DNA of 64,000 nucleotides, taken from Methylobacterium tardum (GTDB lineage Bacteria; Pseudomonadota; Alphaproteobacteria; Rhizobiales; Beijerinckiaceae). A program made the position numbers and the translations under genes. Where the stretch lies: assembly GCF_023546765.1 (NCBI RefSeq), contig NZ_CP097484.1, positions 4,657,501 through 4,721,500 of the forward strand, in the 5' to 3' direction. The notes beneath the pieces were generated by a model. The model made no database searches, had not been told where the DNA came from, and worked only from the letters and a program-made list of their open reading frames with translations. Below are positions 24,567 through 35,800 of this stretch, piece after piece. Every line of letters starts with the position of its first letter. Position 1 is the stretch's first letter.

Positions 24567-24727
24567 GGGCGGCGCTGGGGTTCGGACGGCGTTGCGCTCC
24601 GATAGCCGATTTCGCGGCCCGCGACAGTCCGCTCACCGTCTGTGAGGCAAAAGGCCGTGCGTGCCGGGCCGGCAGGCGCTATGCCCGGGCCCTGCCCTGA
24701 CCCGGGCCCCTCGTCCGAGGCCCTGCC

Positions 24728-25459
24728 ATGGCACATGCCCGCTCGCTCCTGTTCGCCGTCTACTGGGCGGCGTGGACGACCCTGTTTCTCGCGCCGCTGG
24801 CGATCTTCCTCCTGTCCGGCTCGCCGCAGCGGCCGATCCGCCGGGCGACGCGGCTCTGGGCGCGCGGGATCCTGGGCGGGCTGCGGCGGATCGTCGGGCT
24901 GCGCTACGTCGAGGAGGGCCGCCAGCACCTGCCGGCCGAGCCCTGCCTGATCGTCGCCAACCATCAATCGACCTGGGAGACGCTGGCCTTCCTGGTCCTG
25001 GTGCCGGACGTGGCGATCGTCGCCAAGCAGGAGCTTCTGGCGATCCCGGTGGTCGGCTGGTTCCTGCGGCGCTCGCCGATGATCGTCATCGACCGCGCCA
25101 ACGGCACCCAGGCGCTGCGCACCATGATCGACGGCGGCCGGGCGGCGGTCGCGGCCGGGCGCTCGGTGCTGATCTTCCCCGAGGGTACCCGCGGCGGGAT
25201 CGGCGCGCCCCTGCGCTTCAAGCGCGGCGTCGAGCTGCTCTACGGACGGCTGGGGCTGCCGGTGGTGCCGGTGGCGCTCAATTCCGGCCTGTTCTGGCCC
25301 GGCGGCACGGCGACCCGGTCCGGCACGGTGGTGGTGAGCTACCTCGCCGCCGTCGCCCCCGGCCTGCCCGCCGCGGAGTTCCTGCGCGGCACCGAGGCGG
25401 CCATCGACCGGGAACTGGACCGGTGGCGGGAGACCGGACTCAGCGCGACCGGCGCTTGA
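24728..25459 (+). CDS. plsC: 1-acyl-sn-glycerol-3-phosphate acyltransferase
   Basis: Membrane-associated acyltransferase of 243 residues for phosphatidic acid synthesis. An N-terminal membrane segment (FAVYWAAWTTLFLAPLAIFLL) is followed by the catalytic block IVANHQSTWET, in which the usual H-x4-D appears as H-x4-E, a variant also seen in alphaproteobacterial proteins. The second block is LIFPEGTRGG with the acceptor-binding Glu-Gly-Thr-Arg. Convergent with lolA, ending seven bases before the lolA stop. It is inserted in opposite orientation between lolA and xthA. Confidence 0.9.
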   Translation: MAHARSLLFAVYWAAWTTLFLAPLAIFLLSGSPQRPIRRATRLWARGILGGLRRIVGLRYVEEGRQHLPAEPCLIVANHQSTWETLAFLVLVPDVAIVAKQELLAIPVVGWFLRRSPMIVIDRANGTQALRTMIDGGRAAVAAGRSVLIFPEGTRGGIGAPLRFKRGVELLYGRLGLPVVPVALNSGLFWPGGTATRSGTVVVSYLAAVAPGLPAAEFLRGTEAAIDRELDRWRETGLSATGA

Positions 25460-25465
25460 AGCCCG

Positions 25466-26356
25466 TCACGGCTGCGTCTGCTGGATCTGCTGCTGCATCG
25501 CCTTGTCCTCGGCGCGGCCGTAATTGATGAAGAACAGGCTTCCGTCGACGCTCTTGCCCTTCTGCAGGTTCGAGAGCGTCACCGTGGTGAGGTAGCCCTG
25601 CGGATCGGTGATCCGCCACTGCGACAGGGTCTTCACGTCGGCGTCGAAGAACAGCTGGATCTTCGAGGTGCCGCCGAGGGTCGCGCGGTCCTCAAGGCTG
25701 ATGCGCACGCCGCCCGGATCGTTGGCCACGTCGGTGACGGTGAGGTCGCGGGCGAGATCGATCTTCTCGCGCAGCAGGAATTTCAGCGGTGTCTGAGTGA
25801 TGAAGTAGAGGTCCTGGGTGTTGAGCTTGCGGTCGCGGACCGCCACCGAGGTGCCGTCGGCGACGACCTCCAGGGGCGAGGGCTGGTCGTAGTCGAAGCG
25901 CAGGCGGCCGGGCTTGGCCAGCGTCAGCTTGCCGCCGATCCGCCGCCCGTCGGCGCCGATCTGCATGAAGCTGCCCGTGAGGGTGTTGATGCCGTTGAAA
26001 TAGGCATTGGCCTGGGCCAGCAGCGTGGCGGGATCCGCCGAGTCGCCGGTGACGATCGCCGTCGGCGCGCCGACTGCGGCGACCTTGGGCTCGGGCGCTT
26101 TGTGGTCGGCTTTGTCGCCGCCCTTGCCCGACTTGGCGGGCTTCGATTCCTTGCTCGCTTCCTTGGCCTTGGGCGCGGGCTTCTTGGCCGGCGCGGGCGC
26201 CGCCGGGGCGGCCTCCGGCTGCGGTGCGGGCTCCTCCTTGTGGCCGAACAGGCTGTCGATGAAGGCGCCGACCTGCGCGTCGGCCGGGTTGGCGGTCGCG
26301 AGCCACAGCGCGGCGGCGATCAGGGTGCCGGCTGTGCGGATGCGGCGGCCGATCAT
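25466..26356 (-). CDS. lolA: Outer-membrane lipoprotein carrier LolA
   Basis: Periplasmic chaperone of 296 residues that ferries lipoproteins to the outer membrane. Signal peptide: MIGRRIRTAGTLIAAALWLA, cleaved near ADAQ. A long linker (about residues 40-95) rich in Ala, Pro and Lys precedes the LolA domain: LAQANAYFNGINTLTGSFMQ, GKLTLAKPGRLRFDYDQPSP, VVADGTSVAVRDRKLNTQ, and TTVTLSNLQKG. The linker makes it longer than E. coli LolA. It lies 134 bases downstream of ftsK on the same strand and is probably co-transcribed. Confidence 0.9.
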   Translation of the reverse strand: MIGRRIRTAGTLIAAALWLATANPADAQVGAFIDSLFGHKEEPAPQPEAAPAAPAPAKKPAPKAKEASKESKPAKSGKGGDKADHKAPEPKVAAVGAPTAIVTGDSADPATLLAQANAYFNGINTLTGSFMQIGADGRRIGGKLTLAKPGRLRFDYDQPSPLEVVADGTSVAVRDRKLNTQDLYFITQTPLKFLLREKIDLARDLTVTDVANDPGGVRISLEDRATLGGTSKIQLFFDADVKTLSQWRITDPQGYLTTVTLSNLQKGKSVDGSLFFINYGRAEDKAMQQQIQQTQP

Positions 26357-26490
26357 CGGCAGAGTCTCCTGGGGGCCCAAAGGCGGGCTCCGGCGGCGAA
26401 CAGAGGGCGGGACACAGGGCTTAGAAACCCGCCCTGTGGCGAAGATGCGACGTCCGGGCCGCCCCCGTGGGAGGCGGCCCGGACGGCGTC

Positions 26491-29400
26491 TCACTCGTCG
26501 TCGTACATCCCACTCGACATGTGCGGCGCGCCGGCGACCAGGATCTCGCGCTTGCCGGCATGGTTGGCCGGGCCGACGATCCCCTCGATCTCCATCCGCT
26601 CCATGATCGAGGCGGCGCGGTTGTAGCCGATCTGCAGCCGGCGCTGGATGTAGCTGGTCGAGGCCTTCTGGTCGCGCAGCACCACCTCGATCGCCTGCTT
26701 GTAGAGGTCGTCCGAGTCGCCGCCGGCCGCCGCCGCGAAGGCGCCGATGTCGAAGACGGGCGCCTCCTCCTCGGGCTCGTCGGAGCGTTCGGCCTTGTCG
26801 GCCGCGGCCGCCTTGCCCCGGCCCCGGCCGCCCTCCTTGGCGGGCTCCTCGGGCGAATCGTCGGCGGTGACGGCGTCGAGGTAGCTGGGCCGGCCCTGGC
26901 GCTTGAGGTGGGCGACCACGCTCTCGACCTCGCTGTCCGAGCAGAACGGCCCGTGCACGCGCGTCGTGCGCCCGCCGCCGGCCATGAACAGCATGTCGCC
27001 CTGACCCAGCAGCTGCTCGGCACCCATCTCGCCCAGGATCGTGCGGCTATCGATCTTGCTCGTGACCTGGAAGCTGATCCGGGTCGGGAAGTTCGCCTTG
27101 ATCGTGCCGGTGATCACGTCCACCGACGGGCGCTGGGTGGCCATGATCAGGTGGATGCCGGCCGCGCGCGCCATCTGCGCCAGCCGCTGGATCGCGCCCT
27201 CGATGTCCTTGCCGGCCACCATCATCAGGTCGGCCATCTCGTCCACCACGATCACGATGTACGGCAGAGGCGCTAGGTCCATCGCCTCGTCCTCGTAGAC
27301 CGCCTCGCCGGTGTGGCGGTCGAAGCCAGTCTGGATCGTGCGCGTGATGGTCTCGCCTTTCTCGCGGGCCTCCTTCATGCGGGCGTTGTAGCCATCGATG
27401 TTACGGACCGCGATCTTGGACATCTTCTTGTAGCGCTCCTCCATCTCGCGCACGGCCCATTTGAGGGCGATCACCGCCTTCTTCGGGTCGATGACGACGG
27501 GGGAGAGCAGGTGCGGGATGCCGTCATAGACCGACAGCTCCAGCATCTTCGGGTCGACCATGATCAGGCGGCACTCTTCCGGCTTGAGCCGGTAGAGCAG
27601 GCTGAGGATCATGGTGTTGATCGCCACCGACTTGCCCGAGCCGGTGGTGCCGGCGACGAGCAGGTGCGGCATGCGCGCGAGGTCGGCGATGATCGGCTCG
27701 CCGCCGATGTTCTTGCCCAGGCACAGAGCCAGCTTGTGCTTGCTCTCGGCGAAGTCGGCCGACGAGAGCAGCTCGCGCAGGTAGACGGTCTCGCGGGTCT
27801 CGTTCGGCAATTCGATGCCGATGACGTTGCGGCCGGGGACGACCGCGACGCGGGCCGAGACCGCCGACATGGAGCGGGCGATGTCGTCCGACAGGCCGAT
27901 CACGCGGCTGGATTTGGTGCCGGGCGCGGGCTCGAGCTCGTAGAGGGTGACGACCGGGCCGGGCCGCACCGCCAGGATGTCGCCGCGCACGCCGAAATCT
28001 TGGACCGTCTGCTGGAGGTTGAGGGCGTTCTGCTCCAGCACGTCGGCATCGACCTCCTCGCTGCCGCCCGGCGCCGGCAGGGCGAGCAGGTCGAGGGACG
28101 GCAGCTCGTAATCGGCGTTCTCGATCGGGGCGATCTCGAGGTGGCGGCCGGCCGGGATCAGGTGCGCCCGGGGCGCCACCATCGGCACCGCGACCGGCGC
28201 CGGGACCGGCAGGGCGGCGACCGGCTCGACCGCGACGGGCTCGGCCTCGACCTCAACCTCAGCCTCGGCCGGAACCGGCTCGGGCTGCGGCGCCAGCTTG
28301 CCCCGGAGCAGGACCGGGCGCGGGGTCATCGGGATCACCACGCGCTCGGCTTCGGCGCGCTCGGTGACCGAGGCGGCCGCCGTCGGCGCCGGGACGGCTT
28401 CGGGCTGGGCCGGGGGCGCCGGCGGGAGCGGGCTCGGCTGGCCGGCCGCGCGGATCGCCGCCCGAGCCGCCATGGCGCTCAGGACCGGGGCGCGGCGCGG
28501 GGCCTCCGGCTCGGCCGCGATGCCGGGGCCGAAGACCAGCGACAGACCGGATGCCGCCGGGGCGGCGGACGGCAGGAAGGCGCTCTGGATCACCGCGGCC
28601 TCGTCGGTCCGCTGGCCGGATTCGGCGCCGTTATCCTGCCCGTCGGCGGGCCGCGGCGGCTGGTCGAACCGCACGAGCCGGTCGAGCACGTAGACCGGCC
28701 GCGGCGGCAGGGAACGCAGGTGCGAGACGTCGAGGGGCATCGACACGAAGCGCTCGTCGGACGCCGCCGGCGCGACGACGCCCTCGGACGCCGGCACGGT
28801 TGCGGCGGGCTGCGCCTCCAGGGCCGACCAGGCATCCACGGACGACCAGTCGCCGCCCTCGAACCACGGCTGGACCTCGGACCAGTCCGGCAGGTCGGAC
28901 CAGTCGCGGGCCGGGATGACCTCCTCGGTCGCTTCTGTCACGACCGGCGCTGCCGTCACGGGGGCGATCACCGCCGTGGACGCGGCGAGCTCGACAGCGG
29001 GCCGGACCGGGCGGCGGTCCGGCGTGCGGAAGAAGCGGACACCCGGCGGCGCGACGAAGGGCTGGCGCCACAGGGGCACTGCCTCCGCGTCCGGCGCGGC
29101 GGCTTCGGACAGGGCCGGCGCGGCGGACAGGCGCTCGGCCTCCTCGGCGGCAAGTTGTGCGCGCTCGATGTGCTCGCGCTCCGCCGCGTCGCGCGCGGCC
29201 CGCTCGGTCTCCTGGGCGAGGGCCGCCGCCTGCGCGTCGGCGCGGGCGCGCTCCAGGGCGACGCGCTCAGCCTCGAGGGCGCGCTGGCGGCGCTCCTGCA
29301 GCACCGAATCGGGCGTCCGGGTCCAGCGCACGGCCGAGGGCGCGGCCGGAGCCGGCACGGGTGCGGTGGCCGGCGCCTGCTCCGGCGCGATGGCGGCGGG

Positions 29401-29805
29401 ACGGCGCGGCTGACGCACCAGCACGCCCGGCGAAGAGGCGCTGCGGTCGATCCGGCTCTCGAGGACGGGCGCGTCCAGCGCGTCGAGGCTCGCCCGGTCG
29501 CCGAAGACCTGGGCCGGCCACTGGGGCTCAGACGGAGCGGCGCGCGGGGCGCGCTCCGCGGAGTCGCGGCCGACCATCGCGGCCGGCGCGGTGAGCCAGC
29601 TCGGCTCCGCCCGGCGTCCGGGGGCGCCGTAGGACGGGCGTGCGGGCAGGCCGGCCGGGGAGCCGGACAGGCGGCGGGTGAGGCTGGCGCGGAGCGCCAT
29701 CAGCCGGTGCGCAAGGGCTCCCAGGGAGAGGCCCGAGCGGTCGCCGCCGCGCACGGGGCGGGCGGGGTCACGGTGGGAGTACGGAGGCCGTCCCGATGCG
29801 CGCAT
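26491..29805 (-). CDS. ftsK: FtsK/SpoIIIE-family DNA translocase without N-terminal membrane helices
   Basis: DNA-pumping motor of about 1104 residues. The C-terminal 600 residues are canonical: alpha/beta motor with Walker [13 protein letters not shown], Walker [26 protein letters not shown], and a gamma winged-helix domain ([15 protein letters not shown] ... [18 protein letters not shown]) that normally reads KOPS. The first roughly 500 residues are Ala/Pro/Glu/Arg-rich and include a charged coiled-coil-like stretch (about 185-240). They contain no segment that could be a membrane helix, unlike standard FtsK. I chose the ATG at 29805; the frame upstream to 30174 adds no membrane segment either. 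Probably a soluble paralogue, with a membrane FtsK elsewhere. Confidence 0.9.
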   Translation of the reverse strand: MRASGRPPYSHRDPARPVRGGDRSGLSLGALAHRLMALRASLTRRLSGSPAGLPARPSYGAPGRRAEPSWLTAPAAMVGRDSAERAPRAAPSEPQWPAQVFGDRASLDALDAPVLESRIDRSASSPGVLVRQPRRPAAIAPEQAPATAPVPAPAAPSAVRWTRTPDSVLQERRQRALEAERVALERARADAQAAALAQETERAARDAAEREHIERAQLAAEEAERLSAAPALSEAAAPDAEAVPLWRQPFVAPPGVRFFRTPDRRPVRPAVELAASTAVIAPVTAAPVVTEATEEVIPARDWSDLPDWSEVQPWFEGGDWSSVDAWSALEAQPAATVPASEGVVAPAASDERFVSMPLDVSHLRSLPPRPVYVLDRLVRFDQPPRPADGQDNGAESGQRTDEAAVIQSAFLPSAAPAASGLSLVFGPGIAAEPEAPRRAPVLSAMAARAAIRAAGQPSPLPPAPPAQPEAVPAPTAAASVTERAEAERVVIPMTPRPVLLRGKLAPQPEPVPAEAEVEVEAEPVAVEPVAALPVPAPVAVPMVAPRAHLIPAGRHLEIAPIENADYELPSLDLLALPAPGGSEEVDADVLEQNALNLQQTVQDFGVRGDILAVRPGPVVTLYELEPAPGTKSSRVIGLSDDIARSMSAVSARVAVVPGRNVIGIELPNETRETVYLRELLSSADFAESKHKLALCLGKNIGGEPIIADLARMPHLLVAGTTGSGKSVAINTMILSLLYRLKPEECRLIMVDPKMLELSVYDGIPHLLSPVVIDPKKAVIALKWAVREMEERYKKMSKIAVRNIDGYNARMKEAREKGETITRTIQTGFDRHTGEAVYEDEAMDLAPLPYIVIVVDEMADLMMVAGKDIEGAIQRLAQMARAAGIHLIMATQRPSVDVITGTIKANFPTRISFQVTSKIDSRTILGEMGAEQLLGQGDMLFMAGGGRTTRVHGPFCSDSEVESVVAHLKRQGRPSYLDAVTADDSPEEPAKEGGRGRGKAAAADKAERSDEPEEEAPVFDIGAFAAAAGGDSDDLYKQAIEVVLRDQKASTSYIQRRLQIGYNRAASIMERMEIEGIVGPANHAGKREILVAGAPHMSSGMYDDE

Positions 29806-30188
29806 GGGTTCTCGAACGATACTCGAAACAGGGATCCGCCGACGCGCGGCGGCTGTCCCTGAGTTAGGCCATTCGTCGTTAATGGAGGCTTGCCGCCGAT
29901 TGCGGTGCGGAAACCATGCGGGGTCCGGCGTCTGTCCGCCGCCGCGCCGTTCCGGAGCGCCGCAGGCGAGCCTGGAGCCCAGAAACACAAGGGCTGTCAG
30001 GACTTGGCGCCTCGGTGCCCCTTGATCCCGGGCTGCGTTGCGCGGAGCCCGGTATAATGCGGCCGCTGTGGAGGACAGACGGAGGCCAAACTCCGTCCCG
30101 ACGCGTTGACCGGCGTGACGCGGTGCTGCCACCAGCCTGCCGCGTCCCATATGATACCCGCAGCCAACCCTCATCCGGACAGGTGCCC
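29806..30188. other. Divergent promoter region between ftsK and nadE
   Basis: About 380 bases between divergent genes. Frames continue open in both directions without protein-like content. No clear operator, hairpin or small gene was identified. Confidence 0.5.
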
Positions 30189-32258
30189 GTGTCGCAAGCC
30201 ACCTCCGAATCGCCGGCGCGCTTCCGCTCCCTCTACCGCCACGGCTTCGCCCGGGTCGCCGCCTGCACCGGCCGCAGCCACCCCGCCGAGCCCGAGCGCA
30301 ACGCCGACGTGATTCTCGACCTCGCCCGGACCTGCCACGATTCGGGGACGGCGCTGGCGGTGTTCACCGAACTCGGTCTCTCGGCCTATGCGATCGAGGA
30401 CCTGCTGCTGCAGCAGACCCTGCTGGACGCGGTCGAGGCCGCCGCAGCCCGGGTGATCGCCGAATCGGCCAGCCTCCGGCCGCTGCTGCTCGTCGGCGCG
30501 CCGCTGCGTTGGCGCCACCGGATCTACAACTGCGCCCTGGCGATCCAGGGCGGACGCCTGCTCGGCGTCGTGCCAAAAACCTTCCTGCCGAATTATCGGG
30601 AGTTCTACGAGAAGCGCCACTTCGCCTCCGGGGCCGGGATCGCGGGCGAGACCATCGCGGTCGCCGGCCACGCGGCGCCCTTCGGCACCGACCTGCTGTT
30701 CCCCGCCGAGGACCTGCCGGGCCTCGTGGTCGGCGTCGAGATCTGCGAGGACCTGTGGGTGCCCGAGCCCCCCGGCATGCGCGCGGCGCTCGCGGGCGCC
30801 ACGGTGCTGGCGAACCTCTCCGGCAGCCCGATCACGGTGGGCCGGGCGGAGTCGCGGGCGCTCCTGTCCCGGGCGGCCTCGATGCGCGGCGCCTGCGCGT
30901 ATGTCTACGCCGCCGCCGGCCAGGGCGAGTCGACCACCGACCTGTCCTGGGACGGCCAGACCAGCATCGATGAGCTGGGCGTGCGCCTCGCCGAGGGCGA
31001 GCGCTTCCCCGAGGGTCCGGTGACGACGCTCGCCGACATCGACCTCGACCTGATCGCCCAGGAGCGCCTGCAGGCGGGCAGCTTCGACGACGACGCGCGG
31101 CGCCACGCCCTCGCCCTCGCCTATCGGCAAATCCCGTTCCGGCTGAGCCCTCCGGAAGCCGATCTCGGCCTGATCCGACGGATCGAGCGCTTCCCGTTCG
31201 TGCCGGCCGATCCGACGCGCCTCGCGCAGGATTGCTACGAGGCCTACAACATCCAGGTCGCCGGCCTCGCCAAGCGCCTGGAGGCCACCGGCACCCGCAA
31301 AGCGATCATCGGCGTCTCGGGTGGCCTCGATTCCACCCACGCGCTGATCGTGATCGCCAAGGCCTTCGACCGCCTCGGCTACCCGCGCTCGGACATCTTG
31401 GCCTACACCCTGCCCGGCTTCGCGACCTCGAACGCCACCAAGACCAACGCCCACGCGCTCATGAAGGCGCTCGGGTGCACGGCGGCCGAGATCGACATCC
31501 GCCCGGCCGCCAAGCAGATGCTCGCCGACATGGACCATCCCTTCGCCAAGGGCGAGGCGGTCTACGACGTCACCTTCGAGAACGTGCAGGCGGGCCTGCG
31601 CACCGACTACCTGTTCCGGCTGGCCAACCACGCCGGCGGCATCGTGGTTGGCACCGGCGACCTCTCGGAGCTGGCGCTCGGCTGGTGCACCTACGGGGTC
31701 GGCGACCAGATGAGCCACTACGCGGTCAATGCCGGCGTGCCCAAGACCCTGATCCAGCACCTGATCCGCTGGGTGATCGGCAACGGCGAGGTCGGGCCGG
31801 ACGAGGCGCGCACCCTCCAGGCGGTGCTCGACACCGAGATCTCCCCCGAGCTGGTGCCGGTCGACCAGGACGACAGCCCGCAGAGCACGGAGGGCACGAT
31901 CGGCCCCTACGCGCTGCAGGATTTCAACCTGTTCTACACGCTGCGCCACGGGTTCCGGCCCTCGAAGATCGCCTTCCTGGCGCTCCACGCCTGGGGCGAC
32001 CGGGAGCGCGGCTTCTGGGCGCCGGACTTTCCCGAGACCAAGCGGGTCGCCTACGATCTGCCCGAGATCCGCTGCTGGCTCGGCGTGTTCCTGACCCGCT
32101 ACTTCGGCTTTAGCCAGTTCAAGCGCTCGGCGCTCCCGAACGGGCCGAAGGTCTCGGCAGGCGGCTCGCTGTCGCCGCGGGGCGATTGGCGGGCGCCCTC
32201 GGACGGGTCCGCGCGCATCTGGATCGAGGAGTTGAACCGAAACGTCCCTGAAACTTGA
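30189..32258 (+). CDS. nadE: Glutamine-dependent NAD+ synthetase
   Basis: Last step of NAD synthesis, amidating nicotinate adenine dinucleotide with ammonia from glutamine; 689 residues. The N-terminal nitrilase-type glutaminase carries Glu in [13 protein letters not shown], Lys in [14 protein letters not shown] and nucleophile Cys in [11 protein letters not shown]. The C-terminal synthetase has the ATP loop [30 protein letters not shown] and the terminal [12 protein letters not shown] segment. The frame is open from 29916, but homologous sequence begins at about SQATSES; the GTG at 30189 is chosen, with a GTG at 30183 possible. Confidence 0.95.
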   Translation: MSQATSESPARFRSLYRHGFARVAACTGRSHPAEPERNADVILDLARTCHDSGTALAVFTELGLSAYAIEDLLLQQTLLDAVEAAAARVIAESASLRPLLLVGAPLRWRHRIYNCALAIQGGRLLGVVPKTFLPNYREFYEKRHFASGAGIAGETIAVAGHAAPFGTDLLFPAEDLPGLVVGVEICEDLWVPEPPGMRAALAGATVLANLSGSPITVGRAESRALLSRAASMRGACAYVYAAAGQGESTTDLSWDGQTSIDELGVRLAEGERFPEGPVTTLADIDLDLIAQERLQAGSFDDDARRHALALAYRQIPFRLSPPEADLGLIRRIERFPFVPADPTRLAQDCYEAYNIQVAGLAKRLEATGTRKAIIGVSGGLDSTHALIVIAKAFDRLGYPRSDILAYTLPGFATSNATKTNAHALMKALGCTAAEIDIRPAAKQMLADMDHPFAKGEAVYDVTFENVQAGLRTDYLFRLANHAGGIVVGTGDLSELALGWCTYGVGDQMSHYAVNAGVPKTLIQHLIRWVIGNGEVGPDEARTLQAVLDTEISPELVPVDQDDSPQSTEGTIGPYALQDFNLFYTLRHGFRPSKIAFLALHAWGDRERGFWAPDFPETKRVAYDLPEIRCWLGVFLTRYFGFSQFKRSALPNGPKVSAGGSLSPRGDWRAPSDGSARIWIEELNRNVPET

Positions 32259-32373
32259 CCGTCACAAACTCGACTGATTGTGCCATTATGAGCACGGTCA
32301 AGCCGATTCTTCGCAATGCAAGATCTTGTATTGGGAAAATTTGGCTCGAGGGCGGCCAGGCGGAGGACTTCGG

Positions 32374-32604
32374 ATGCGAAGCTACAACCTGTTCCAGCTC
32401 AAGAGCGTGGAGGGCCTCTGCTGCGCGGTGCCGGAGGCGAGCAGCGTCCCGCCCTTCATTGGTGCGGGCCGCTGGACCTTCGGCGGCAAGCTCTGCGATG
32501 GCAGCCGGCAACCGCTCGACTTCGACGATCGAGCCGCCGACACGGCGGTGCGCTTCAACGGCTTCTACCTGTTCCAGACCGTCGACCGGCGCTTCATCGC
32601 CTGA
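32374..32604 (+). CDS. Small hypothetical protein, 76 residues
   Basis: Begins MRSYNLFQLKSVEGLCCAVP and has a protein-like composition with aromatic residues (GAGRWTFGGKL, FNGFYLFQTVDRRF). GGAGG lies eight bases before the ATG, a strong ribosome binding site. It has no signal peptide. It lies 115 bases after nadE. Not recognised; probably a conserved small cytoplasmic protein of the group. Confidence 0.65.
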   Translation: MRSYNLFQLKSVEGLCCAVPEASSVPPFIGAGRWTFGGKLCDGSRQPLDFDDRAADTAVRFNGFYLFQTVDRRFIA

Positions 32605-32720
32605 GGGGATGGAGAACCGGTCCGGCGTGCGTTCCGGCGCCGTCCCTGTCGGGTGCGCCCGCGGCACATCCGAACGTCGGGTCGGCCGTCCGTGCGAATC
32701 CTCGGCACGACGACGGCTCC

Positions 32721-32755
32721 GGATCCCGGGCGCCGCCGCGCGGCCCCGGGATGAC
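32721..32755 (-). repeat. Intergenic repeat family B, partial copy
   Basis: GGATCCCGGGCGCCGCCGCG continuing to CCCCGGGATGAC matches the reverse complement of the left end of the element at 57280-57392 with few differences. It lies in the otherwise empty 290-base gap between the 76-residue ORF and the AsmA gene. Confidence 0.55.
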
Positions 32756-32894
32756 ACGGTGGTTGCCGTCCCGAGCGGACACCCACGGGCCGACCAGACA
32801 GGACGCTATGCGGGTTGCCTCTCCCGCACCGTTGTCTGAGTTCACACAGCAGCTGCGCGGGTGTCGTCGGCCTTTGGGCAAATCCCCTAAGCGA

Positions 32895-35800
32895 TTACGG
32901 ATGCTGCGCCTCGGTGGGCGTGGCCCCCTGCCCTTCGCCCTGCGCCCGGGCCCGCTGGGCCGCCTCCTCCGCGGCGGCGCGCTCGGCGGCCGCCTTCTCG
33001 GCCGCGGCCTTGTCGGCCGCAGCCTTGAGCGCCGCGGCGCGGGCCCGGTCCATCTCGATCCGGGCGCGGCGCCGCTGCCGCTCCACCTGATCGGCCTCGG
33101 ACAGCTCGATCGTCTCCAGTTCGCGTTGCAGCACGAAGGCGGCGAGCCCGTTCGACAAGGCGCCGACATCGAGGCTCCGTTCGGGCGCGCCGAGCGGCCC
33201 CGTCAGCCCGAGCTGGACGGCCGGCGGGCCGGCATTCCAGCCCCGGGGCACCGGGCCACCGGCGAGCGTGCCGCGGGCGTCGAGGCGGCCGGCACGCAGG
33301 TCGTAGCCGACCGTGCCGGTCCAGCGCGTGGGGCCGAAATCGATGTCGAGGGGACCGGCCCGCAGCACGCCACCGACGATGGTGGCCGCGGCGCGGGCGG
33401 GGCCGCGTGCCTGCGCGCCGCCTTTCGCGAGTTCCTCGGAGACCAGAGCCTGAAGCCGGCCCTCGCGCAGCGGATCGCCGATCTCGGCCGCCCGCGCCAG
33501 GGCCCGTCCGAGCCCCGCAGGATCGGCCTCGGGCACGCTCAGGTCCTGAAGGGTGAGCGTGCCGCTGCCCGACAAAGCCTCGCCGAGACCCGCCAGCGTC
33601 TCCGCCGTGGTGGAGACGCGCAGGTCGGCGCTCAAGCGGCCGCCGAGCGGGCCGCCCCCGGCGAGCGCCGGGACCGCTGCCGCGTCGACTTTGCCCTCGC
33701 CGGTGATCGCGGCGGCCGCCCCGAGCCGGGTGATCGTGGCCGAGCCCGCGATCCGTCCCCCGGCGAGCTTGGCCGTGAGGTCCCGCAAGGTCAGGCTCGT
33801 GTCGGCCAGCCCGAGGGCGACGGAGGCCTCCGTCGCCACGAGGCCGCGCCCGAGCTCCAGGCTGGCGATGCGGGCGTCGAGGGCGGCGGACGGGTGCGGC
33901 GGCGGCGGCGCGAACCGGCCGTTCGCCTCCGTCGGAAGCAGCAGCGCGGTGGCGAGCTGCGGCAGCGACAGGCGGTCCAGGCCGAGGCGGCCGCGCAGGG
34001 CCCCGCCGGGCGCCCGCATCAGCGTCCCGGTCACGCTCGAGCCCGCGACCTTGCCCGTGAGGGCGGCGACGCTGTCGCCCCCGTCCCGGGACAGGGTGAC
34101 GGTCAGGTCCGCCGGCCAGGCACCCGGCTGGAGGCGCGCGGCCCCGGCGAGCGTCAGGAACGGGGCGAGATCGGCCGTGTCGGCCCGGACCTCGCCTCCG
34201 ACAGGTACGGCGTCGGCCCCGATCTGGAGCGGCCGGCCGGTCGCGATCCGGAGGCCCGCCACGGTTCCGTCGATGGTGAGGGCGAGGGCGTCGGCGCCCG
34301 GTCGCTCGGCTTTGAGGTGCAGTTCGGCAGGACGCTGGAGGCCGGCGATGTCGGTCCGCCCGAACCACAGGCCGGCGCGCGGGGTCGTCAGGGTGGCGGT
34401 GCCGCCCTCGATCCGCGTCCCGCGGCTCGCCAGGATCAGGTCGAGGGTGCCGCCGCCGGCACTGCCCTTCGCCTGGGTGCGCAGGGCCTCGGAGGCGCCG
34501 CCCTCTTGGTCGAGGGCGACGGCGAGGTCGAGGGGCGCGTCCCGCAGGAAGGCGGGGAGCAGGCGGATCTCGCCGACCCAGACCCGTTCGAGCAGGCCGA
34601 GCAGCGGCGCCGCTACCGGGGCCTTCAGGCGGCCCGAGACGCGGCCGGTCCCGTCCGCGCCGATCCGGCCGGAGAGCGTGGCGCTCGCGCCCGCGAGGTC
34701 GGTCACGTCGAGACTGTCGACCGCGAGGCCCGCGCCGTCCGACTGGATCCGCGCCGCGATGGTGCCGTTTCCGGAGCCCGCGGCCCCGAAGCGGACGTCC
34801 CGTGCCTCCAGGGTCAGGGCCAGATCGAGATCGCGCAGGCTCCCCAGCGCCGTCCCAACGGGCGGCAGGCCGGCGATGTCGATGCCGGTCGCGCGGATCT
34901 GCGCCTCGAACCGCCCGCGCGTTCCGGTCTCCGCGGCGGTGTAGCGGGCATTACCGGTGATCCGCGCCGGCCCGAGGCCGAGCCGGAGGTTGCGCAGAGA
35001 CAGGCTCGCCGCGTCGGCGGACACGTCGGCGGCGGCCTCGATCCGGCGTCCGTCGAGGAGCGCGGTCAGGGGACCGTCCAGGCCGAGGCGGCGCAGGTAG
35101 CGGCCGAGCGCCTCGGAATCCGGCGCGCTCAGCATCACCGGCCCGGTCACGCGGAACGGCGCCGTCTCGACCTGCCCGCTCACGCTGACGCTCGAGTCCG
35201 CCGGTCCGGTGACCGCGAGGCGGCGCAGCAGCAGGCCGCCCGCGCGCTCCAGGGTGCCGGTGAGCGCGAGGTTCGACCATTCCTCGCCGCCCACCACGGC
35301 GCTGCCGACCGCGAGATCGAGGTCGAGCATGGCCGGCAGGCCCCCGGCCCAGCTCGGCAGGCCGCGGGCGATGAGGCTCTGGCCCTCGGGCGAGGCTAGG
35401 AACGCGTCGAGGTCGAGGCGGCGGCTCTCCAGGTTCAGGCCGGCGCGCCACTGGCGCAGGTCGAGGCGGCCGGTCCCGCCGAGCCGCAGGGCGCGGCCGC
35501 CCGGATCGATCGCGAGATCGACGTTCTCGAACCGCACCTGGGTGCCGCGGGCCTTGAAGGCGCCGCCGATGGAGAACGGCAGGTAGGCGCCGGCGGCCTG
35601 GGTCGGCGGACCGACCACGAGGCGGGCGGAGCCCTCGGCCTCGACCGAGACGGCGCGGCCGGATTCCGCCGGGACGAGGCCGAAGCGTGCATCCGCCTCG
35701 AACCGCGGATGCGCGTCGCCGCCGCCCGAGATCTTCACGGCAAGCCGCCCGTCGGGCCCCGGTGTGCCGCTGACGGCGCGGAACGGGATGCCGCCGCTCG

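Noticed and set aside
27313-29862. 849-codon plus-strand frame opposite ftsK
   Set aside because: Shadow of the FtsK coding frame; no domains and extreme Arg/Asp/Gly content.
32316-35399. 1027-codon plus-strand frame opposite the AsmA gene
   Set aside because: Spans an intergenic region and the antisense of a convincing AsmA protein; low-complexity composition.
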